Source: Dolichospermum sp. LEGE 00240
GTDB lineage: Bacteria; Cyanobacteriota; Cyanobacteriia; Cyanobacteriales; Nostocaceae
NCBI RefSeq assembly: GCF_015207875.1
Contig: NZ_JADEVZ010000005.1
Span: 1-64,000 of the forward strand
DNA length: 64,000 nt
Direction: 5' to 3'
The position numbers were made by a program, and so were the translations under genes. The stretch's first letter is position 1. Every line of letters begins with the position of its first letter. Below, piece by piece: positions 51,928-61,026 of this stretch. The notes beneath the pieces are model-generated. The model ran no database searches. It worked only from the letters and a program-made list of their open reading frames with translations, and was not told the origin of the DNA.

Positions 51928-54156
51928 TTATTCTTCCATTGCCGATTGTAAAACTAATTGTTTTGGTTTTACATAAGGTACATAGGTGCTATCAGATGGA
52001 GATACGCCATTGGCTACAACCCCAATCAGATTTAACCTACTCAACATCCCTGTAGCTTGATTAAGTTGGGTGCGTGTCACCTTACCAATACTTGCCATCA
52101 TCACCACACTACGACAAGATGATGCCGTGAGCATAGCATCTACTAACCCAAGAACGGAAGGGGCATCTATGATTACCAAATCATAATTTTCTTCAAATGC
52201 AGCCATTAATTGCACCATGCGGGGAGAACTCAAAAGATGGGCAGGATCGGTGGGAGTTGGACCCGCTGTTAAAATATCAATGTAAGGCGATCCAGAGTAA
52301 GGAATACTGATATGATTAGGTAGATTAACTTCACTTTCTAATAAACTAGAAAGTCCTTGTTCATTAGGAAGATTTAACTGTTTATGCAGATTAGGATCGC
52401 GTAAATTGGCATCAATTAGTAAGACTTTTTTATGTAAACGAGCCGCACTCATAGCTAAACCTAATGCCAAAGCTGATTTACCATCATCTGGTAATGCTGA
52501 TGTTACCATTAATGATCTTAGATCTGAGACTTTATTGAGCAGTTCAATATTTTTGTAAATGAGATCCAGTGATTCCCACTGGGGAGAAGATTGTAATACT
52601 TGAATTGTCCAAGGTGCGAGAACTTCTGGTTTGCCAAATGGCAATTTGATCATGGATTCTCTGGGTTTGGCAGGTGGCAATTTAGGAGTTGTTCCTAATA
52701 ATGGAAGAGCAGCTTGTTTTTCTAATTCCGCAGTGGTATGTACAGCGTCATCAGATGCTTCACGAATAAAGGCAGCAAGTCCTCCTAACATTAAGCCAAT
52801 TACTCCTCCTAATAAGAGATTTTGTCTCATGTTGGGACCAGTATGAAGACCTTCTTGGGGTTCTTCTACTACCTCCCAATTAAATCCACCTTTAGAAAGT
52901 TCTTGGCGTAATTTTTGTTCTGCTCTTAATAATTGTTCTAATCTTTCTCTGCTAAATTGTAGTTGAGGGAGAATGCGATTGTAATAAGCCAATAGAGAAG
53001 GAAACCGCTTGAGGTCGGCTTGTAATTCTTTCTCTTTGGCTGCTAAGGTTTGATCGCGGGCGGTTAATGCAACGATAGTAGTTTGGGTTTCTACTAATTG
53101 ACCTGTGAGATTAAGATCAATTTGTCCTAGTTGTCCTTGTTCTAAAAGATTGTCTCCTGAACTAAAGGTAGAATTGGTCTTTTCTCCTAAAGTTCTGCTA
53201 ACTTCTTTTTGTAAAAGTTGTTTTTGACTTTGCAGTTGTTCATATAATTTCTGAACACTGGGAGTATCATCTGTGAAACGTAAACGTTCTTGTGCTAAAG
53301 CCAATTCTGTTTTTTGGATTTCATTGAGTAAGCCTTGGTAGCGGGTAGACTGACTCAGACGAGAAGAAACTAAGGCATTTTGTGGAGAACGGTTCAGTTG
53401 TGCTTGCAAAGATTTTTGCTTTGCTAAGGCTTCTTCATACTGGGAACGAGTTGTTTGTCGTTCTTGTTGGACAGTATTTAAAGCTGTCTCTACGGTTTTA
53501 GCTTGAGCATCTGGATCAATTAGATTTTGACTTCTGCGAAATCTTTGGAGATTTGCTTCGGAAGCGGTTACTTCGTCAGTAGCTTTTCTTAATTGATCTC
53601 TGATAACTTGTAAACCTTTTTGTAGGCGTGAATCTTGCTGTTGTTTATTGTATTCTAAATAAACTTGCTGAATTGTTTTGAGAACTTTTTGGGTTTTTTC
53701 TGGATCGCTATCGGTGTAATCAACTTGAAATATTTTAGTAGCAATATTATCCTCTGGAGTCTTAATTTGAGTGAGGACTAAGGATTTTTTCAAATCCATT
53801 ACAGTTAAGTCTGGATATTCAGTTTTAAGTCTATCAACTGCTTTTTTAATCAGTCCAGAACTCTGCATCAAGTTTAATTGAGTAGCTGTATCTACCTCCA
53901 CATTAGCATCAGTAAATTGACTTTCGGTGTTATCTGTTTCTTTCTTGCCTTGATAGTTAGGTTCTACTAACAATTGCATGGTACTTTTGAAGCTAGGTGG
54001 GGTTTTTAATGTAATGATGCCAGCAATAGCCGTAGAACTGAGCAATACTAATAATAACCAGGGAAATCTTCGCAGAATTACGGCAAACATTTGTCCATAG
54101 CCTGGTTCTGTTTCTGATGCTGGATTTATATTGGGATTTAGACTAGTTTGAACCAC
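51928..54156 (-). CDS. Wzc-type chain-length determinant/BY-kinase-like protein
   Basis: About 742 residues. A membrane helix near the N-terminus (FPWLLLVLLSSTAIAGIITL) begins the Wzz domain; a long coiled-coil region (about residues 165-430, e.g. LQKGLQVIRDQLRKATDEV) follows; a second helix is at LLLGGVIGLMLGGLAAFI; then a cytoplasmic ATPase with LPDDGKSALALGLAMSAAR (Walker A), LLIDANLRDPNLHK (A' motif) and LVIIDAPSVLGLVDA. The C-terminus lacks an obvious tyrosine cluster. I start at the GTG at 54156 with AAGGA 8 nt upstream; a TTG 11 codons earlier is weaker. It should control chain length and export of the polysaccharide. Confidence 0.88.
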   Translation of the reverse strand: MVQTSLNPNINPASETEPGYGQMFAVILRRFPWLLLVLLSSTAIAGIITLKTPPSFKSTMQLLVEPNYQGKKETDNTESQFTDANVEVDTATQLNLMQSSGLIKKAVDRLKTEYPDLTVMDLKKSLVLTQIKTPEDNIATKIFQVDYTDSDPEKTQKVLKTIQQVYLEYNKQQQDSRLQKGLQVIRDQLRKATDEVTASEANLQRFRRSQNLIDPDAQAKTVETALNTVQQERQTTRSQYEEALAKQKSLQAQLNRSPQNALVSSRLSQSTRYQGLLNEIQKTELALAQERLRFTDDTPSVQKLYEQLQSQKQLLQKEVSRTLGEKTNSTFSSGDNLLEQGQLGQIDLNLTGQLVETQTTIVALTARDQTLAAKEKELQADLKRFPSLLAYYNRILPQLQFSRERLEQLLRAEQKLRQELSKGGFNWEVVEEPQEGLHTGPNMRQNLLLGGVIGLMLGGLAAFIREASDDAVHTTAELEKQAALPLLGTTPKLPPAKPRESMIKLPFGKPEVLAPWTIQVLQSSPQWESLDLIYKNIELLNKVSDLRSLMVTSALPDDGKSALALGLAMSAARLHKKVLLIDANLRDPNLHKQLNLPNEQGLSSLLESEVNLPNHISIPYSGSPYIDILTAGPTPTDPAHLLSSPRMVQLMAAFEENYDLVIIDAPSVLGLVDAMLTASSCRSVVMMASIGKVTRTQLNQATGMLSRLNLIGVVANGVSPSDSTYVPYVKPKQLVLQSAMEE

Positions 54157-54299
54157 TTTTATTATCCTTATCTGCGATACACTACGCAAACACCTAAAAA
54201 ATTAAATGAATTAGGGATGCACACCTCCAATACTGCAAGGCAGAATTAAAAATTAAAAAAGCAAATTATATAAGCTTTCTCGGAACTTTTAATGATGAG

Positions 54300-55394
54300 T
54301 TATTTTTGCCATGCTGCACTAGCTTGATCAATAACTTGCTCAACTTTCCTAAAGAATGACTGTTCTGAGAAATTGCTAACAGCATGATTACGGATAGTTT
54401 CGTAATCCCAAGATATTCCTCCAGCTTCTAGTAAAGCTGCTTGTAAAGAGCATGGTGCTTGTCTTTTGAAAAATACACCTGTTTTACCTGGTATTTGAGT
54501 GTCTAAGACTCCTCCGGCTCCATAGGCAATAACTGGTGTACCACTGGCGTTTGCCTCGACTGGAACTAATCCATAATCTTCTAAAGCCGCAACAATAATT
54601 GATTTGGCTTTAGAAAATAAGTCTTTACGTTCTCTATCACTGACATGACCTAGAAATTGGATGTTGGGTAATGCCTGGGCTTTTAATCTTTCTTGTTCTG
54701 GTCCATCACCTGATATTAATAAGTTCCAGCCTAACCAATTAAAAGCTTCGACTATTATATCAAGACGTTTATAACTGATCATCCGCGCCGATGCCAAGTA
54801 GTATTCTTCTTTAGTATCGGAAAAAACAAAGTTGCTAGTATCAATTGGATAGTTAATGGCGATCGCTTGTTTGTGATAAATTTTTTGAATTCGTTGGGCA
54901 ACAATACTAGAGTTAGCGATGTAGAGATCGGGTTCTTGAGCATATTTCAGGTCTACATCTCTCATCATTTGAAAGATTTTTTCGATGAGAGGTGCAAAGT
55001 ATCTATAGTCTCCGTATTCCCGTAAATATGTTTCTGTATCCCATAAAAAGCGGGTAACATTATGACAAAAACAAATATGTTTTGCTTGGGGATTTTTCCG
55101 TACTGCTTTGGCAAAACTGGTGCTACTGCTGATAATTAGGTCATAATCTTGAAGATCCAAGGAACGAAATGCGGGAAAATATAGGGGAGCCAACATCCGA
55201 AAATATTTGGTTGCACCAGGAATTTTTTGTAAAAATGTGGTATTGATAATTCGCTCACCTAAATCAATACTTTTTTGCGGGTCGTATAATGAGGTGAAAA
55301 TGTCAGCGTCGGGATACCGTTTACACAATAATTCAAATACGCGCTCTGCTCCACCGCGTTGGGTTAAGTAATCATGGACGAGAGCTATTTTCAT
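54300..55394 (-). CDS. Family 4 glycosyltransferase
   Basis: A 364-residue GT-B enzyme. It begins MKIALVHDYLTQRGGAERVFELL and has ICFCHNVTRFLWD and, in the donor domain, LISGDGPEQERLKAQAL and VAALEDYGLVPVEANASGTPVIAYGAGG (EX7E-like). Very similar architecture to mannosyltransferases of the WbaZ type. It is on the same strand, 143 bp before wzc, so probably in the same unit. Confidence 0.92.
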   Translation of the reverse strand: MKIALVHDYLTQRGGAERVFELLCKRYPDADIFTSLYDPQKSIDLGERIINTTFLQKIPGATKYFRMLAPLYFPAFRSLDLQDYDLIISSSTSFAKAVRKNPQAKHICFCHNVTRFLWDTETYLREYGDYRYFAPLIEKIFQMMRDVDLKYAQEPDLYIANSSIVAQRIQKIYHKQAIAINYPIDTSNFVFSDTKEEYYLASARMISYKRLDIIVEAFNWLGWNLLISGDGPEQERLKAQALPNIQFLGHVSDRERKDLFSKAKSIIVAALEDYGLVPVEANASGTPVIAYGAGGVLDTQIPGKTGVFFKRQAPCSLQAALLEAGGISWDYETIRNHAVSNFSEQSFFRKVEQVIDQASAAWQK

Positions 55395-55892
55395 TTTTTT
55401 TCTTGATAATTTGGTAAGTGATGATTGGTTTTAATATTTATTCCCTAGTAAGTAGGTTGGCGTTAAAAATTGTCGTCATAGCAAGGCAAGAGGCAAGAGT
55501 AAAGAAGTTTTCAGGGATTTTACGTTTCTTTACACAGTTTGGTTTTATTGTGTTCACCTACTTAATTGAACATTTAATGTTGCATTACTAAGTTGTATCA
55601 GTTGTTTTGTATCAATTATTTTATGTTGTTTAATAAGGAGTTGAATCATGGGAAACCTCGCAAGATTATCAAAATAATCTCTGTCATTTATTGTATATAT
55701 GTGAATTCAGAGGTTAAATGAAAATATCAGGAAACCTCTGAATTATCTTGATGCTATAGCAGGAGTCAGGAGTCAGAAGTCACCGAGTCAGGAGTAAAAA
55801 CCTGTTGTGCATGAAGTTGTATGAATACCTAGGGTACGTTAACACGAACAATTCATATCCTGATCACCTTGACGGTTGCTATTTTTGGAAAA
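55395..55892. other. 0.5-kb gap with MITE copy and hairpin
   Basis: No gene supported. It holds the dispersed MITE-like repeat (55449-55564), a nine-codon ORF with a strong AAGGAG site (55648-55677, plus strand), a hairpin with 12-bp arms AATTCAGAGGTT/AACCTCTGAATT (55704-55744) and a short GAGTCAGGAGT-type repeat (about 55760-55797). It is likely the promoter region of the downstream GT4-wzc unit. Confidence 0.6.
55449..55564. repeat. Dispersed MITE-like repeat, copy 2
   Basis: Terminal inverted repeats TAAGTAGGT (55449-55457) and ACCTACTTA (55556-55564) bound a 116-bp element related to the one at 26-156. It contains the block AGCAAGGCAAGAGGCAAGAG and CTTTACACAG. No coding capacity; non-autonomous element inferred. 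Confidence 0.7.
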
Positions 55893-57206
55893 CTATTTTG
55901 TTAGTGCTAAAGTTTTCGCAGGAGTAAAATAAACTGTTTGTTCGGCGCGTAATTGATCACAAAGTCTACCTTCTGGTAGTTCCACGTCATCATAAGTGAG
56001 GACTTGATCTTTAGGAATATCGCGCTTTAAGCGACATCCTTCCGCTAGACCCATTGGCAGTAGGTTTTGTTGTTGCACAATTGGGGAATTTTCACATTGT
56101 CCATAGGTCATGTAATAACCAATACCATCAAGGGTTGCTCCGGCTTGGAGGTCAATTTTGGCGGTGGCGACGACATCAACAACAGGACCGGCGATTGGTG
56201 TAAGCACAGCATCATGGAAGAGGACAGCACGGGCTACGGAGAGGGGAACTTCAAAATGGCATAGGTGATAAGGGGTGTAGAAGCTGTAGAGGGGTCCTTC
56301 ACCGAGTTTATACAGGTTGAGGTAATGGCGTTGTTTGGGGTCCTCGTGGGTGGCAAATACGAATACTCCTGGACCGGGTTTAGTACCAACTACGTAATCA
56401 ACGATACCGCCTAGTTCTTGGAGTTGGTCAATGTCGTACATTTTGGTCATTTCATCTACGTGACCAGTGTAGTCATATCCCAACATTCCCCGCTTGGCTA
56501 CTTTCATACCTGTGCCGTTGGCGACTATGGCTTGCTCAAAGGAGATTTTTGTCCCATCAGCAAAGCTTGTCACCATAGCGGGATTTTGACCCCAGCGTTG
56601 GGCAAAACCGGCTTGGGTGGTGGGGTTGCGGTAGGGGTCTTGTAAGCCTTTGATGTTGCCGCAGAGGAGGGGTTTTAAACCGATGCTGTTGACAAAGCGG
56701 TACAGGTTCATTTCTACCCCTGGTTGGTCGCCGTCACAGGCGCTGAGGATGACTCCAGCCCGGTCTGCATGGACTTTGAGGATCGGTCCAATTGTGCCAT
56801 CTAGTTCGGCATTCATGAGGATGATATGCTTGTGATGAGCGATCGCACACATCACTAAATGAGCCGCGTATTCAATTGTCCCGGTGACTTCAATGATTGC
56901 ATCTATGCCATCAGCTTCACACAGGAGCATGGCATCTTCGGTGATGGCATATTTATTTTGAGCGATCGCCGCTTCTAAATCAGCTAAATTAGCAACAATT
57001 TTGATATCTTCAATTCCTGCTTCTAAATAAGCTCGTTTAGCGTTATCAATGTGACGATTAGAAATAGCCACCAACTCCATTCCTGGCACAGAATTGATAA
57101 TTTGATTAGCAATTCCTCGACCCATAAAACCAGCACCAATCATGGCCACTTTAACTGGTTTACCTAAAGCTGCCCGTGCTTGTAAAGCTTTATCAACAAT
57201 AATCAT
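55893..57206 (-). CDS. NAD(P)-dependent oxidoreductase with SAF domain
   Basis: A 437-residue protein. The Rossmann start is VKVAMIGAGFMGRGIANQI (about residues 17-35), a Gfo/Idh- or homoserine-dehydrogenase-like NAD(P) domain. A C-terminal SAF-type segment LAEGCRLKRDIPKDQVLTYDDVELPEG (about 390-416) follows. The middle has GDQPGVEMNLYRFVNSIGLKP. I start at ATG 57206 with AGGAG 7 nt upstream; it is 2 nt after the rfbC-like stop. It probably makes or modifies a sugar-nucleotide or sugar-acid for the envelope polysaccharide; the exact reaction is unknown. Confidence 0.85.
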   Translation of the reverse strand: MIIVDKALQARAALGKPVKVAMIGAGFMGRGIANQIINSVPGMELVAISNRHIDNAKRAYLEAGIEDIKIVANLADLEAAIAQNKYAITEDAMLLCEADGIDAIIEVTGTIEYAAHLVMCAIAHHKHIILMNAELDGTIGPILKVHADRAGVILSACDGDQPGVEMNLYRFVNSIGLKPLLCGNIKGLQDPYRNPTTQAGFAQRWGQNPAMVTSFADGTKISFEQAIVANGTGMKVAKRGMLGYDYTGHVDEMTKMYDIDQLQELGGIVDYVVGTKPGPGVFVFATHEDPKQRHYLNLYKLGEGPLYSFYTPYHLCHFEVPLSVARAVLFHDAVLTPIAGPVVDVVATAKIDLQAGATLDGIGYYMTYGQCENSPIVQQQNLLPMGLAEGCRLKRDIPKDQVLTYDDVELPEGRLCDQLRAEQTVYFTPAKTLALTK

Positions 57207-57208
57207 GA

Positions 57209-57754
57209 TTAAACTCCTATCAAAATAGATTCTAGTAAAGGCCAATTCCGATCTTTATCAGACATTTCTGTTGCACTCAGTGGCCAGGAAATTTCTAAAA
57301 TTGGATCATCATAACGCAAACCCCGTTCATATCCAGGAGTGTAAAATTCACCCACTTGATATACAACTTCTGCACCATCTGTTAAAGCTTGATAACCATG
57401 AGCAAACATTTCTGGAACATAAAGAGCGCGACGATTTTCTGCACTCAGTTCTACACCAATATGCGCTAGATAAGTGGGAGATTCAGGACGCATATCCACA
57501 ATCACATCATAAATAGCTCCTTGAGTACAGCGAATTAATTTTGTTTCCGCTGCGGGGAGAGTTTGATAGTGCATTCCTCGCAATGTGCCTTTTTTATGAT
57601 TAAAAGAAAGGTTACATTGAGCAACTGTTGGTTTTAACCCATGAGCGATAAATTCATCAGCGCAAAAAGTCCGAGCAAAAAAACCACGAGAATCAGGCTT
57701 TTCTTCTAAGTCAATAATGAAAGCACCAGCGAGTTTAGTAGAGGTAAAAATCAT
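57209..57754 (-). CDS. rfbC: dTDP-4-dehydrorhamnose 3,5-epimerase-like (RfbC) protein
   Basis: A 181-residue cupin of the RfbC family. Key residues are in the FFARTFCADEF block, QCNLSFNHKKGTLRGMHYQ (catalytic His), KLIRCTQGAIYDVIVDMRPESPTY and YVPEMFAHGYQAL. It epimerises 4-keto-sugar nucleotides. No complete rfbABD set is nearby, and the cluster makes CDP-sugars, so the substrate may be a CDP-4-keto-hexose. The frame is open upstream but the ATG at 57754 starts the conserved domain. It directly precedes the oxidoreductase. Confidence 0.92.
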   Translation of the reverse strand: MIFTSTKLAGAFIIDLEEKPDSRGFFARTFCADEFIAHGLKPTVAQCNLSFNHKKGTLRGMHYQTLPAAETKLIRCTQGAIYDVIVDMRPESPTYLAHIGVELSAENRRALYVPEMFAHGYQALTDGAEVVYQVGEFYTPGYERGLRYDDPILEISWPLSATEMSDKDRNWPLLESILIGV

Positions 57755-57883
57755 GGTTATTTCGGAAGTTTTTTGAAGATAATAGAATGGTTTTGATTTT
57801 AGATAGCAAAATTCAGGAAATAACACTGGCATGATCGTGGTTGACACCAATTATTCTGACTCCTGAACTTCTGCATTTTAGGT

Positions 57884-58720
57884 TTATACCTTTAATCCTA
57901 ATTGGGGATTTATTTTGGGAAAGGTATCATCATGATATTGTGTACAAAGTTCAGGTCGCTTAGGAGATTTAGCCGTGTATGTGAAAAATATAGTTGATCG
58001 TTCTTGGGTTCGCACAGTCCCATGATGTAAAATATTTCTCACATCGGCAAAAATCACAGTTCCAGCTTTACCAGGACATGATTTCCAAGCTGATTTAGGA
58101 ATAACTTTCATCATTTTATCATCGTTAATTCCCAAAAAATTAACACGCCACAACTCATAATCAAGTTGATAATTTTTAACCTGCTCTAAAGCATTAGCAG
58201 GTAGGGGAATATATTCAAATGGTCCATGTTCTTCAGTCACATCATTTAGATAGATAATGACTTTAATCATGCGTCTATCTTCAGAATCTTTATGCCATAG
58301 TAAAGTTTCCAATTGTTTTCCATTAGGAAAGTCTTTCCGCACATGAACACCATGAAAAGCAATAGGTAAACCTATATAATGCTCAATGATATTTTGTAGT
58401 CGGGATTCACTTCCCCAAGTAAAAAATTCTGGTAAATCTGTAACCGTATAAATTTGTGGTAATTTGTATCCTGCATGAATATCTCTAGGATTTACCATCC
58501 TATCGGTACAACTATTAGCAGTAGCTAACATTGTAGCCGTAGATAAAAAACCTAAATCTTCCAACGACGTGATGTAAACACCGGATTTTTTGAGAGTATC
58601 AACAATCAATTGGTCTCTGGCACTAATAGCAGGTAAATTACCCTGATGCTGCCAAAGTTTCACTTGATAAGCTAACTCATCTTTTAAGACTGAGATTTTT
58701 TCTGTAACTTTATTAATCAC
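57884..58720 (-). CDS. Fe(II)/2-oxoglutarate dioxygenase-like (PhyH-type) protein
   Basis: A 278-residue protein with a double-stranded beta-helix pattern. WHKDSEDRRMIKVIIYLNDVTEEHGPFEYIP supplies the HxD metal ligands, and RNILHHGTVRTQERSTIFFTYTAKSP the distal His and the 2-oxoglutarate-binding Arg. This resembles phytanoyl-CoA dioxygenase family proteins, often in polysaccharide or secondary-metabolite clusters. The substrate is unknown; hydroxylation of a sugar or lipid moiety is possible. It lies 129 bp upstream of the rfbC-like start on the same strand. Confidence 0.85.
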   Translation of the reverse strand: MINKVTEKISVLKDELAYQVKLWQHQGNLPAISARDQLIVDTLKKSGVYITSLEDLGFLSTATMLATANSCTDRMVNPRDIHAGYKLPQIYTVTDLPEFFTWGSESRLQNIIEHYIGLPIAFHGVHVRKDFPNGKQLETLLWHKDSEDRRMIKVIIYLNDVTEEHGPFEYIPLPANALEQVKNYQLDYELWRVNFLGINDDKMMKVIPKSAWKSCPGKAGTVIFADVRNILHHGTVRTQERSTIFFTYTAKSPKRPELCTQYHDDTFPKINPQLGLKV

Positions 58721-58771
58721 AATTCAAATACCTCCCCAATCAAAAGTTATTTTTTCCAAGCAATTGCTGAT

Positions 58772-59785
58772 TTATCCCTTATAGTTTCTGACTTCTGAAG
58801 TCGTTGTTCTCTCCATTTCTGTTTCCGCTACTTTCAATTCTCTCATGGGTATTAATTCCAATGCTGCCACACTAGCTAACCCTAAAAAAGGAACTACTGT
58901 CTTAATAGCTGATACAGGCCATCTTCTCATCGCTCCTAAAAAAACTTTCAAATCTACCTCATGGTAGTTTTGTAAAAGCATCCGACAACAATATGCTTTA
59001 GAATAACCAACTTGCTCAAGTTTTAAAATCACTTCAGGGATATGTTGGTATTGCATTAAAAGTGCAGACTTAGGTTCTTTTTGCCAATAACTAACACCAA
59101 CAATACATTCTAAATAGATATCTTTAGTCACAATTACTTTGCCATTAGCAGCACAATAACCGGCTAAATATGCTAAAGATATCCAATTATTACTAGCAGT
59201 TGGCCAAATTTGGAGAGCGCGTTTAATTAAATCAGCACGATATACTGTAGCCGTTAGAAAAATTACTGCTCCTACACTTTTACGAAAACAATGTTCAAAT
59301 ATGGCTTTACCATCACCTTCACCATCTTCTGTATCCGCATCAAACCAGCGATTACCAACTATTTTTGGTGGATGTATTGGTTCACCAGTAATTTTATTTC
59401 GACCAGAAAAATTTAGAAACAATAATGATAAATTATCAATGTTTTTAATTTTGTCTATCACATAGGCAACTGCTCTTTCCTGAATTGGATCATCATCACC
59501 AATTGTCCAAACATACTTGGTTGTAGCAGAACTTAGGCAATGAAAAATATTTCGCATTACGCCTATATTTTCAGGATTTTTATGGGATTTGAATGTGATA
59601 TTTTTGAGAATATTTTGCCATTTACTAATGATAAATTGGGTATGATCTGTAGAACAGTTATCAGAAACTAAAATTTCACACTCTGATTCAAATCCTTGAA
59701 TAGCTTGGGATAACCAAGTTAATTGTTTATCTAGTAACTCGGCTCGATTGTAAGTAGGAATAGCAATAGTTAGTAGTTTGCTCAT
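58772..59785 (-). CDS. Family 2 glycosyltransferase (tandem paralogue A)
   Basis: A 337-residue GT-A enzyme: KLLTIAIPTYNRAELLDKQLTWLSQAIQGFESECEILVSDNCSTD, with TIGDDDPIQERA as DxD. The downstream part contains conserved blocks also found in the gene at 59843 (TATVYRADLIKRALQIWPTASNNW; CAANGKVIVTKDIYLEC; RRWPVSAIKT). The two are tandem duplicates. I chose the ATG at 59785 (MSKLLTIAIP). Confidence 0.9.
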   Translation of the reverse strand: MSKLLTIAIPTYNRAELLDKQLTWLSQAIQGFESECEILVSDNCSTDHTQFIISKWQNILKNITFKSHKNPENIGVMRNIFHCLSSATTKYVWTIGDDDPIQERAVAYVIDKIKNIDNLSLLFLNFSGRNKITGEPIHPPKIVGNRWFDADTEDGEGDGKAIFEHCFRKSVGAVIFLTATVYRADLIKRALQIWPTASNNWISLAYLAGYCAANGKVIVTKDIYLECIVGVSYWQKEPKSALLMQYQHIPEVILKLEQVGYSKAYCCRMLLQNYHEVDLKVFLGAMRRWPVSAIKTVVPFLGLASVAALELIPMRELKVAETEMERTTTSEVRNYKG

Positions 59786-59842
59786 AGTTTTTAATGCCAA
59801 AAATATTTTATCTGGTTAATCGAGAAGGATTTTATCTTTTAT

Positions 59843-60811
59843 TTAATTACTGAAATGTGAAATATCTATTCCTGATTCTTTCTGATTGAAATTCAATTGA
59901 TAGATAAATTTGCCTAGCAATTGCAAGTAGGTCATTATAATATTTGTGGCTAGAACTGGCCATCTTCTTAAAGCACCCAATAATATTTTCCAATCACTCA
60001 GTTTGAAAATATTTTCTAGAATCATGCGTTGACAAAATTTAGCAGAATATCCTAAACTTAGCAACTTCAGATAAATCTCTGGAATGTAAACATATCGCAT
60101 CATTAATGACCAGCGAGGATTTTCCTCTAGGGAACTAGCGTGCATTGTACATTCCAAATAATTATCTTGAGTAACAATGATATTTCCATGAGCCGCACAA
60201 AATCCAGTCCAATATGCTTGGGATGCTAAATTTTTACAGGAAGTAGTCCAAGTTTGCAAAGCTTGTTGCACAAGTTCGGTATTATAAATGGTAGCTGTCA
60301 TGAATAGTACGCCACCAAAACTGCCTTGTAAATACCTTTGAAATACAGGTTTACTATCAACAATAATTGCATCACTATCGCTAGGAAACCAGTGTTCTAC
60401 CAAAACTTTATTTGTGTTTTTGTCTCGTCCACAACAGTTAAGAAACATCAGTGATAAATTGGAATTTTCTTTAATTTTATTGATGACGTAACCTAGTGTT
60501 TTTTCCTGAATTGGATCGTCATCACCCACCGTCCAAACATATTTACTACCAGCAGCTTGAAGACAAAAAGCAATGTTTGGCATTAACCCTATATTTTCCC
60601 GATTTCTATTGGCTATAAATACAGTATTACTAAAAGCAGTTTGCCATTTTTTCACAACTCCCGGTGTATTATCTGTTGAGCAATTATCGGAAATAATAAT
60701 TTCACATTCTGATTCCCACCCTTTGATTGCTGTGGCTAACCAAGCCAGTTGTTTATCCAGTAAACCAGCGCGATTGTATGTAGGAATAGCAATGGTCAGT
60801 AACTTTTGCAT
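59843..60811 (-). CDS. Family 2 glycosyltransferase (tandem paralogue B)
   Basis: A 322-residue GT-A enzyme, MQKLLTIAIPTYNRAGLLDKQLAWLATAIKGWESECEIIISDNCSTDNTP, DxD TVGDDDPIQEKT. Close paralogue of the next gene, from which it is separated by 57 bp, sharing TATIYNTELVQQALQTW, FCAAHGNIIVTQDNYLEC and RRWPVLATN. The first 50 residues are nearly identical in both. A gene duplication with divergence of acceptor-binding parts is inferred. First of the two on the minus strand. Confidence 0.9.
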   Translation of the reverse strand: MQKLLTIAIPTYNRAGLLDKQLAWLATAIKGWESECEIIISDNCSTDNTPGVVKKWQTAFSNTVFIANRNRENIGLMPNIAFCLQAAGSKYVWTVGDDDPIQEKTLGYVINKIKENSNLSLMFLNCCGRDKNTNKVLVEHWFPSDSDAIIVDSKPVFQRYLQGSFGGVLFMTATIYNTELVQQALQTWTTSCKNLASQAYWTGFCAAHGNIIVTQDNYLECTMHASSLEENPRWSLMMRYVYIPEIYLKLLSLGYSAKFCQRMILENIFKLSDWKILLGALRRWPVLATNIIMTYLQLLGKFIYQLNFNQKESGIDISHFSN

Positions 60812-60931
60812 TATCTGGTAATCCAACTTGGTATAAATTTAAAAGAGGCTTTTCAATCGAATATCTTGAATTAAGAAGATTCAATTTAATCCACCTTGAT
60901 GTAATAATGTTTGGTTAAGGAAATGTAGAAA

Positions 60932-61010
60932 TGTAGGTTGGGTTGACCCAGGGAAACTCAACAAAATTATTAATCATGTTGGGTTTTGCCGTCGCTCAAT
61001 CCAACCTACA
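60932..61010. repeat. 79-bp inverted-repeat element
   Basis: TGTAGGTTGGGTTGA (60932-60946) and TCAATCCAACCTACA (60996-61010) match in 14 of 15 positions, with the inner AAACTCAACA/TGTTGGGTTTT also complementary in part. No ORF. Such elements with GTAGGTTGGG ends are common in Nostocales (from memory). Confidence 0.8.
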
Positions 61011-61026
61011 ATATTTTCGGAATAAA

